From: Phycisphaerae bacterium
Lineage (GTDB): Bacteria; Planctomycetota; Phycisphaerae; Phycisphaerales; UBA1924
Reading direction: 5' to 3'
NCBI GenBank assembly: GCA_030432255.1
Contig: JAUIHS010000024.1
Span: 1-64,000, forward strand
DNA length: 64,000 nucleotides
The notes under the pieces were generated by a model. That model was not told where the DNA came from. It worked only from the letters and a program-made list of their open reading frames with translations, and made no database searches. This document shows, in pieces, positions 36,144 to 43,600 of this stretch. Position numbers and translations under genes: made by a program. Within the stretch, counting starts at the first letter, position 1; the number at the start of each line of letters is the position of its first letter.

Positions 36144-36767
36144 ATGAGTTTCGTCGATCATCCGTACCGGATTGCCATCATGGGGTCAGATCTGCGTGAT
36201 GCCTTGGAGACGGTGACGAAGCAGGTGGACCGAACGCGACGGGCGACGGCGGAACTGACTGTCGAAGTGGCACTGGACACGATCACCTTCGGAGTACCTG
36301 GGGCGGAGGTCAGCAAGCCGGCCATGGCGTCCGAGCCGTTTGCATTCAGGACGCCCCTCGCGAAACTCGGCATGATAGGGATGACAGAGTTTCCTGCTCG
36401 GAAGCTGCTGCTCTTTGGCTTTGCACAGGGGTCGTGCTACTCGGAGGGGGTGGTCACGAAGAACCCACCGGTTCGTTTGGTGAAAGTGAAATCGCCGCGG
36501 GCAAAGAGTCGACCCGGGGAGGGTAATCTCATTCCGGGGCACGTGGAGACGGTGGTGCGGGCGCTGGACGACCCGGCCAACGAACCACTGGGCCTCGTCT
36601 GGCTGCGAACGAAGGATCGTCCGGCGCCGAACCCACGCATGGCGGCACGGGCAGCACAGGCGAAGGAGGCACATGAGATCGCAGCGCATGGGATGCAGAC
36701 GCTCGGGCTGACTCCTGATGACTTGGAGCGCCTGCTGGATCAGCGCTTCGGGGTGTACCTGAAGTGA
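36144..36767 (+). CDS. Protein of unknown function (207 aa)
   Basis: No family recognised. It starts at ATG 36144 (GGAGGCAGGAA upstream; an ATG at 36051 is also in frame) and reads MSFVDHPYRIAIMGSDLRDA. It has mixed alpha/beta composition with a basic central stretch (KVKSPRAKSRPGEGN) and a helical C-terminus (ALRAAQ-like residues, then LTPDDLERLLDQRFGVYLK). No signal peptide. It is followed 27 bases later by the 169-residue gene in the same direction, and both lie inside the putative island. Confidence 0.6.
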   Translation: MSFVDHPYRIAIMGSDLRDALETVTKQVDRTRRATAELTVEVALDTITFGVPGAEVSKPAMASEPFAFRTPLAKLGMIGMTEFPARKLLLFGFAQGSCYSEGVVTKNPPVRLVKVKSPRAKSRPGEGNLIPGHVETVVRALDDPANEPLGLVWLRTKDRPAPNPRMAARAAQAKEAHEIAAHGMQTLGLTPDDLERLLDQRFGVYLK

Positions 36768-36794
36768 GAGCGGACTTATGGGGAAGCGAGGTGC

Positions 36795-37304
36795 ATGATG
36801 AGAGCCGAATCTGACAGTCCGCGCGTGTTTGTGATGCGCATGGTCATCGGTGGCAAGAAGAATGTCCTTCCGGAGGGCATTGCGAGTGGAACGCTGATCA
36901 TCGGTTGGGCCAAGGTGCCTGAATTGATGACGCTCGAACCTCATGCAGCCCGGAGAGCGCTGCTGGAGCAGACCTACGGGCGTGCCCCCTCGACGGCGGG
37001 CACACATGCGAATGAGATTCACCGCTTCCTGAATGAGATGAACGTGGGTGACTTGGTGCTCGTCGCGGCAAAGGACTCCGGGAAGTATCATGCTGCAGAG
37101 GTGATCGGGGACGCGGCGTACCACGAAGAGTTCCGTACTTCGGACACCGCCTACCGGCGTCCGGCGCGGTGGCTGAATCACGGTAGGCCCTACTCCCGTT
37201 CTGCCGCAACGCCGGCCATTAGACAGGCGCTCAAGCAACGGGGGATGACGTGTCGACGGCTGGATGAGCCTTACAGCGTCGTCAAGAGCCTGCTCGGCGC
37301 ATAG
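36795..37304 (+). CDS. Small PUA/EVE-like domain protein
   Basis: This 169-residue protein has features of the PUA-like module found at the N-terminus of some restriction endonucleases: a TLIIGWAKVPEL strand, then LLEQTYG, NEIHRFLNEMNVGDLVLVAA, and GKYHAAEVIGDAAYH. This type of fold binds modified bases in several defence proteins (EVE, YTH, McrB-N). No nuclease domain is attached. The assignment is by pattern and remains tentative. It follows the 207-residue unknown gene closely. Confidence 0.45.
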   Translation: MMRAESDSPRVFVMRMVIGGKKNVLPEGIASGTLIIGWAKVPELMTLEPHAARRALLEQTYGRAPSTAGTHANEIHRFLNEMNVGDLVLVAAKDSGKYHAAEVIGDAAYHEEFRTSDTAYRRPARWLNHGRPYSRSAATPAIRQALKQRGMTCRRLDEPYSVVKSLLGA

Positions 37305-37368
37305 ACATGAGGGGGATTCTCCTTAAGACAACAGGCGTCAGCGAGGTCGAAACTTCGGACGCTCGCAC

Positions 37369-37572
37369 TCAAAACCCGCTCTCAAGGCCTTGCAGAACGA
37401 GGTCGAGTCGCCCTGCGAGTAGCTGGATGCGATCCTTGTCCTTCAGGACGAGGTCGCCGAGGTCGAGGTCATCGGCGGTGAGCTGCTGGACCCAACGCTC
37501 ATCGAGGGCGGGGTGAGACTTGATCGAGAGGGGTTCGAACTTGGAATAGATGGGTGTCTTTCCTGCCTGCAT
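37369..37572 (-). pseudogene. Truncated PD-(D/E)XK-nuclease-like fragment
   Basis: This 67-codon minus-strand frame (KFEPLSIKSHPALDERWVQQ, then DLDLGDLVLKDKDRIQLLAG, then RLDLVLQ) resembles the start of a family in which GRLDLLLQ is followed by a second acidic strand (EVEIQ-like). Here a stop comes just after QGLESGF and the second catalytic strand is missing in any frame downstream. It is best called a broken gene; family assignment rests on memory of the pattern. Confidence 0.4.
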
Positions 37573-37660
37573 CCCTGGGCTCGGTTGGTCGATCAGGCCG
37601 AAGATGTGGGCTTACAGGTTACTCTGCTTCAAGTGCGGTGGACCCTATGGAGACTTGGGC

Positions 37661-38509
37661 ATGACTGAGATGAGGGTAGTGACATGGAATGTCGCTGGTC
37701 GCAGTACCAAGCTCAGAGAACAGGCCGAAGCTCTGATCGCTCTGAATCCGGACATCATTGCGCTGCAGGAGATCACGGCGAGTACTGAGCCCAGGTGGCG
37801 TGAACTGCTTGAGAAAAGTGAGATTTGTCACGTTTGCTCAAGCAGGGAAGTGGCGCTTGATAGTACGGTGCTCACCGGGCCCAGGAAGTACACACAGATC
37901 ACCGCCGCCCGCTGGCCGATTCGCGGCTGGCCGGAGGGAGCTTTCAATGTGCCATGGCGTGAACGGGTGCTGTCAGCCGAGATCCAGTCGCCGGCGGGCG
38001 GGATCGAGTTCCACACGACTCATGTGCCTCCGGGTTCAAGTCATGGATGGAAGAAGATCGATCATTGTAGGGGCATTTTCGAGCGGCTTTCGGTGCCACA
38101 TGTCGGTCACCGACTGCTTTGCGGAGACTTCAACTCACCGCAGTCGGAGATGCCGGACGGCACGGTTCACTTCTGGGGCGAGAGACAGCGCAAGAACGGG
38201 ACCTGGGCTCCAAGAAGCGGACGAGGGCCGGAGTGGTGCGCCGGAGAGCGATCCGTGATCCTCGATCTCGCGGCCCACGATCTTCCCGATGTCTTTCGAC
38301 AGATGAATGGGGCCGTGATAAGCGACTTCAGTTGGTACACGCGAAATGGAAGGGGACGGCGCTTCGATCACATCTTTGCGTCTGAGTCACTCAGTCCGAC
38401 CGCATGCTGGTACTGGCACGAGGGGCGGACAGCAGGACTGAGCGACCACTCTGCTCTTGTCGCCGACTTCGAGCCTTCAACCGCCGAGGTGGAGCTCAAG
38501 CCGTCGTGA
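37661..38509 (+). CDS. Endonuclease/exonuclease/phosphatase-family protein
   Basis: The 282-residue protein has the EEP (exonuclease III/DNase I) motifs in order: VVTWNVAG (Asn), ALQEI (Glu), CGDFNSP (Asp/Asn), FDHIFAS and SDHSALVADF (Asp-His). This implies metal-dependent hydrolysis of a phosphodiester or phosphomonoester. There is no signal peptide, so it probably acts in the cytoplasm. The start is taken at 37661; an upstream in-frame extension to 37550 and an internal ATG at 37670 are possible. It converges with the minus-strand operon at 38496 with a 14-base overlap. Confidence 0.82.
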   Translation: MTEMRVVTWNVAGRSTKLREQAEALIALNPDIIALQEITASTEPRWRELLEKSEICHVCSSREVALDSTVLTGPRKYTQITAARWPIRGWPEGAFNVPWRERVLSAEIQSPAGGIEFHTTHVPPGSSHGWKKIDHCRGIFERLSVPHVGHRLLCGDFNSPQSEMPDGTVHFWGERQRKNGTWAPRSGRGPEWCAGERSVILDLAAHDLPDVFRQMNGAVISDFSWYTRNGRGRRFDHIFASESLSPTACWYWHEGRTAGLSDHSALVADFEPSTAEVELKPS

Positions 38510-39038
38510 GCTCGAAGCGCCTGGTTCCGTCACTCACACCCACATGCACGCAAACCAAGCCGATTCGCAGGCCGGAGAGTTCAGCGAGATGCTCAAAGAG
38601 CAGCAGCCGGTCACCGTCCACAGTCTGTGTGTGCTCTACATGAACAAACTGGCAGCGCCTTGATGCTGGCGGTGTCCCGGTGAACGTGAGAAGTGAGGGG
38701 GGACCAAGCTCGCGATCCCGTCCTTCAAGGAACGCGCAGACTGTCTCCGGCATCAAGTTGCGGAAGACCGTGTGCTTACGAACATGGTTCGGCATCTCGT
38801 ACATGGCCTGGATAGATTGGAGTCCCCTGCGTTCGAAGAGATCGATCGCGGCAAACCAGTTCTTGCAATACATGTCTGGCTGAGTGTGGGCCAAGCGAAG
38901 GTCGTCATCAAGATCAAAGAGTTGGGGGTACCCAGCCTGGAGGCGTGTGGGGAGAGCGGGAGTCTGGAACTCGTTCCAGAGGGATTGCCGGATGGCGAAA
39001 CGACCCATGAATTCCATGAAATCGGGAAGCAGGGTCAT
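38496..39038 (-). CDS. Operon-end protein of unknown function (180 aa)
   Basis: No family recognised. This protein starts at ATG 39038, overlapping the stop of the DUF2325-like gene by 4 bases (ATGA), so it is probably translationally coupled. It has an N-terminal helical region (MTLLPDFMEFMGRFAIRQSL), then AGYPQLFDLDDDLRLAHTQP and strands near the end (RCQFVHVEHTQTVDGDRLLL). No membrane segment. It is the last gene of the HEPN/helicase operon. Confidence 0.65.
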   Translation of the reverse strand: MTLLPDFMEFMGRFAIRQSLWNEFQTPALPTRLQAGYPQLFDLDDDLRLAHTQPDMYCKNWFAAIDLFERRGLQSIQAMYEMPNHVRKHTVFRNLMPETVCAFLEGRDRELGPPSLLTFTGTPPASRRCQFVHVEHTQTVDGDRLLLFEHLAELSGLRIGLVCVHVGVSDGTRRFELTTA

Positions 39039-40645
39039 GAGGCGTCCTCGGAGTTGGTGCGGCGAGTGGATGGACCACCAAGTTCCTCACTGATCTGATC
39101 CATGATGGCCTTGGCTACGGAGTTTGAACCGTAGCCGCCGGGCAGGCGGATGAACGGCTTGTCGTATCTGATACACATGGGGCGCACTCCTTCGAAGGAG
39201 TGACTGGCCCAGCGAATCGCGAGAACGACGATGTCGATGTCGCTCGAGGCAATCCGAGGTTCAAACACGCTCGTGGACATGTGAGGAATGGTCCGAATCC
39301 ACTCGACATCAGCAAGCTCGAGATCCCGCTTGAGGTTGGCCGCGGCGTGAGGGCGGTGGTCACCTCCGATGATGAGCAAGGTGCAGCCTCGAACCAGATC
39401 ACGGGCATCTTTCAGAATCGGCGAGATCGGCCTTGCGATCTCGTCAACATTGGATTGAGCTTCGCGGGTTGCGATGTACTCATCGATCGCTGCAAGGGCG
39501 CCGCGCATGCCGGGACCAGGTTCGGGTTGTTCGTCGTCCGGGTAGTTGTCGATGACAGGCAGGAGCAGGTCTCTGAGTTCACGACTTGAGGGACGCACTC
39601 CAAGCTCAATGAGCTTTTCGACCGTGTCATAGAGGGTCTGCCATTGACGGACGCGGTCATCTGCGTCCCAGTCAGCCATTCGATCGACCGTATAGCGGAC
39701 CTTTCCAAGGAGGTTGCGTCGGTCACGGGTTGCACGCTTCTGGTCTCCGATCCTGTCGGCGAGTCCCTTGATTCGATCGGCAAGTTCGGCCCAGTTGCGG
39801 GGGTTGGCTGGGTCGCTCAGTTTCATGTGACGGGGCACGAACACCTGATCCTCGAACGTTCGGACCTTGAGCCAGCTGAAAGCGTCCAACTGATCTGAGT
39901 CCGGTTTTCTGGATTCCTCCTCCATTGCGATACGGACTGCAGACTGCGACTCGGCAAGCAGTTCATAGGCCTCGTCGCGGAAGGCCTCGGCGAGTCGCTC
40001 GTCGGCGATGAGGTCGCGAACAACCGTCACAGTCGCCGCGAGATTCTCGAAGCTGCCAGCTATGTCATCAATCACCGAGTCGTCAGGGAGTGAAGAGTAG
40101 GGGTCGATTGCCCACAGCCAGCAATCAGGCAGAGCGCGAGCACGGCCGAGCAAGTCTTCGTCGGTTGGCTTGATCACGGAGTTGAAGTCGGCACCCGCCG
40201 CGATGTGTCGCCGCCGCTCCATCGCCCAGCGGCAGCCTTCCGCTTTCAATTCAGAGCGATTGATGATGAGACTCAGGTCAATGGAGGGTGCAGAGTCTTC
40301 CGTAGATTCGAGTGCCGATGCGGATTCACCGCTCTCCGGCTCTGCCGTCGCGGCGGCTTTGAGCTCCATGGCGGATCCGGAAACGGGCACCTCGATGACC
40401 TGGGTTCCGATCTTGAGTGGCACCACGCCGGTCGGCATGAACTCCGGCTCAGCGGTGGGGGCGCTGGCACGCTCGACGGTATCAGCAATTGAAGTCAGCC
40501 ATGCGGCGATCGCTCGAAGCGCCGGAACGGCGGTAGGATCGCGGGCAACACCGTCACTGATCATCGAGACTATCCGGGTGATCGAGTCTTCGAGGGCTGG
40601 CGCTTCGGCGGCCTCTGCGTTGGTGCTGTTGCAATTCTCTGTCAT
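39035..40645 (-). CDS. DUF2325-like C-terminal protein in helicase operon
   Basis: This 536-residue protein starts at ATG 40645 with AAGGGGGT upstream, 28 bases after the helicase stop. The N-terminal two thirds are helical and acidic (SEFMPTGVVPLKIGTQVIE-like strand, later WLWAIDPYSSLPDDS). The last ~110 residues look like a DUF2325/toprim-like Rossmann unit: TLLIIGGDHRPHAAANLKRD, then SDIDIVVLAIRWASHSF and PFIRLPGGYGSNSVAKAIMD. DUF2325 proteins are of unknown function but recur beside defence helicases. The domain call is by pattern. Confidence 0.6.
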   Translation of the reverse strand: MTENCNSTNAEAAEAPALEDSITRIVSMISDGVARDPTAVPALRAIAAWLTSIADTVERASAPTAEPEFMPTGVVPLKIGTQVIEVPVSGSAMELKAAATAEPESGESASALESTEDSAPSIDLSLIINRSELKAEGCRWAMERRRHIAAGADFNSVIKPTDEDLLGRARALPDCWLWAIDPYSSLPDDSVIDDIAGSFENLAATVTVVRDLIADERLAEAFRDEAYELLAESQSAVRIAMEEESRKPDSDQLDAFSWLKVRTFEDQVFVPRHMKLSDPANPRNWAELADRIKGLADRIGDQKRATRDRRNLLGKVRYTVDRMADWDADDRVRQWQTLYDTVEKLIELGVRPSSRELRDLLLPVIDNYPDDEQPEPGPGMRGALAAIDEYIATREAQSNVDEIARPISPILKDARDLVRGCTLLIIGGDHRPHAAANLKRDLELADVEWIRTIPHMSTSVFEPRIASSDIDIVVLAIRWASHSFEGVRPMCIRYDKPFIRLPGGYGSNSVAKAIMDQISEELGGPSTRRTNSEDAS

Positions 40646-40673
40646 GGGACCCCCTTGCAAAAGATGTGAACGG

Positions 40674-43600
40674 TCAGATCGTGCCGAGTACTTCAACCAC
40701 TTCTGCGATGACTGCAACTGAGGTCTCATCATCGGCGGTCAGCTCAATAGTTTCAAAATCGCGATTCTCGGGGACGAGGCGGATCGATGTGTGCCGCCAG
40801 GTACTTCTATCATCCCCGGTCTTCTCTGATTCATACCGCTTCACGGTGTAGCGGCCACCAGTCTCGGGATCGGTCTGGTCATGCAGCTGCACGAGGACGA
40901 TGCGCCCGCTTCGGCTGCCTGTGACAGGCGCTTTGAAGAGTGCGTAGCTCCCGTCGGGGATGCGGGGCTCCATGGACTTGCCGACTACACGCGCGACGAA
41001 CATGCCTTCAGACAGCACACGCCCAGTGCGGGGGCGGACCCACTCCGCAAAGCTGACGGGTTGAGCGTCACCGAAGGCGCCTGCCGCGGCCTCAAGCGAC
41101 AGGAGGGGTACGCACGTCCGGAATTTCTCGCTGTCATCGGGGTTGGGGACCATGTCGAACGGCGCCTGGTCGTTCGGCTCGGCCTCTGCTGCCTGATACC
41201 AAGTGGCGTCCTGCTGCACGCGCTGCCGGACGTCCTCCGCACCGAGGTATCGCGCGAGTTTCTTGAAGTGACGTGTCATGGCGCTCGGGTCACCGAGTTC
41301 CGAAGCCGCGATCTCGATCACATCATGGCCGGTGCTACGCAATGCGCTGCGGATCTCGTGGTCGAGAGCTTGTGCGTCCTCGGATCCATGAATGCCGCGG
41401 CTCAGGCCGTCGAGGTAGATGCAGACGAGCGCGTCGTCGTCCTCGTCGACTCTGTAGACGACATCCGGCGTCGTGGTCTTGTTGCCAGCGGGGAGTTGGT
41501 GATCGCGAATGCCTGTGGGGAATCCAGCAGCCTCAAGCATTCTCTTGAGCATCCGCTCGGCTTCATTCACGGCCATACCTGCGGTTTCCGTTTCCTCGAC
41601 GGCTCTGGGGGAACGCTCGGGAATGGCGTGGTCGGGCTCAAGTCGGTTCCCGTGCCCGGCAAGGAACTCCGAGGCGACGTGCCGGTCGAGGTGGCGGTGA
41701 TAGAAAGCGTTGCGGAAGGTCTGAAGGCAGTCCACGCACGACGTGGGGCAAGACTGGGGGCAGAGATCGATGATTTGGGCCGCGGCCTGCACGACCTCGT
41801 CGAACCGCTGGCACAACTGATCAAGGAGGCCGGACCCGCCGGGCATAGGATCCCACAGGACGCCATCGACGGTGTCGCGATCGACGTGGCCGATCACGAG
41901 GATCTGGAGGTCTTCGATGTGCATGTCCAGAATGCTCGCCGCGGCCATGCGCAGGGCCTCCAGTATGCTGTAGGCTTGGGTCCGATCGCGGCATCGAGGG
42001 AGCGTGATGGCGTCGGCGATGACATCGCTGTAGAAGCCCACGCATTGAACGGGCCGCCCGCATCGCTCCTTATGCTGGCTTCGGAAGTCATCGAGTTCAG
42101 CGTCGGAGGAGAGTGGGGAGCGACTTTGGCCGCAGACGAGGCAGAGGGGGTACCCGAGAATTGGGGTCGCGCGGTTCATGGCGATGGTCGCACCGGCGTT
42201 GACCAGTCGCATGCGGACGGCGCGCCGGAGGTGGAGCGTCTGCGGGCCCCATTTGAACGCCTGGCCACCGCCATGATGATCGAGCTCGTGACCGTACGTC
42301 GCCACACCAAGCTGGAAGCGGGTGTCCTCTTCATCGGAGATGTGGCTGCGGTGGACTAGATCGACATCGCACACCGTGATGGCGGGCAGCATGGAGGATC
42401 CGAGCGCGCCCATGGCGGGTCCGGTGGTTTCCTTGACGGCCTCGCGCTCGGTAGAGACCTCGAACTTGATCGCCTCCGAACGTCCCTCTTCGGCGGACTG
42501 ACGGAAGATGCGGGCGACGAATCGCTGCCCGTTGGAGTAGATGAGGTTGCCAGGGACGTACTCACGCAGGGCGACACTGGGAGGACGCGGCAGGAAGAGT
42601 TCGCGAGGCCCGTCGGAGCCGAAGGGCATTTCAGCGGTGGCCATGATGGAGCCGGATTCGAGGCCATAACCGGGCAGGAAGCCCTCGGCGGCGAGGACGC
42701 CGTAGGTGTAGATGTCGTCGTAACCCTCTGCTTCTCCGGCGCCCCTTCGCGACTCGCCTTTCATGCGGCGGACCATGTCGGTGCAGCGTCGCCGCTGGTG
42801 CTCATCATCCTTGCTCAGAGCGCCCATCCGCTGCTCGACCTCCGTCAGGCGCTTGAGCTGTGACTGTGCCCAGCGAAGCCGGCGGCGGAGGCGGAGGATG
42901 ATTGACTGGAGTTCATCGCTGAGACTCAGGATCAAGGCTCGCAGGGTCCGGTCATCCGTGATATCAGCATCTGCTTCGGGCCAGCCCTGACGGAAGACAG
43001 CACGCACGTGTGCTTCAAGATCGATGACGTGCTGATTGATCAGTTGTCCGAGTGCGGAAACGTCGAATGCCTCGTCACGGACGGTGCCGTCCGAATTGAA
43101 GAGCCAGCCCTTGATCTCGGAGGGGATGATCTCCTTGAGCGTGTCGGCGATGACTTTGGCCTGGTCGGGTTCCAGGCGCCCGTTCGGACGGGCGAGTTGG
43201 TGGAGGCGGGTCAGGACAGTGGCATGGACATGTTTGGCGACCAGCAGCTCGTTGCGAAGGTTGAACGACGGTGGATCCACGCGGCCTTCGAGCATCTTGA
43301 GAGGTTCGGCAAAGTAGGCGCGATCATGGCTTATCGGCCGACAGTAAGTGAGGTCGACGGCCATCCGGTGGCGCCGGCCCGCGCGGCCGGCTCGCTGCCA
43401 GTAGTTGGCCGGAAGGGGCGGGACGTTGCGCATGAGGATGGCATCGAGGGCGCCGATGTCGACGCCCATTTCCAATGTCTGCGTGCAGACAAGACAGTTC
43501 ACGCGTTCGGAATCACCCTTGAACTCGATCTCCAGACGTTCTCGGGTGGAATTCGGCACCATGGCCGTGTGCTCGGCGGGGCGGATCATGTCGTAACGGC

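Noticed and set aside
36186..37238. 350-codon minus-strand open frame opposite two plus-strand genes
   Set aside because: Arg/His/Leu-rich antisense product with no start signal and no motifs.
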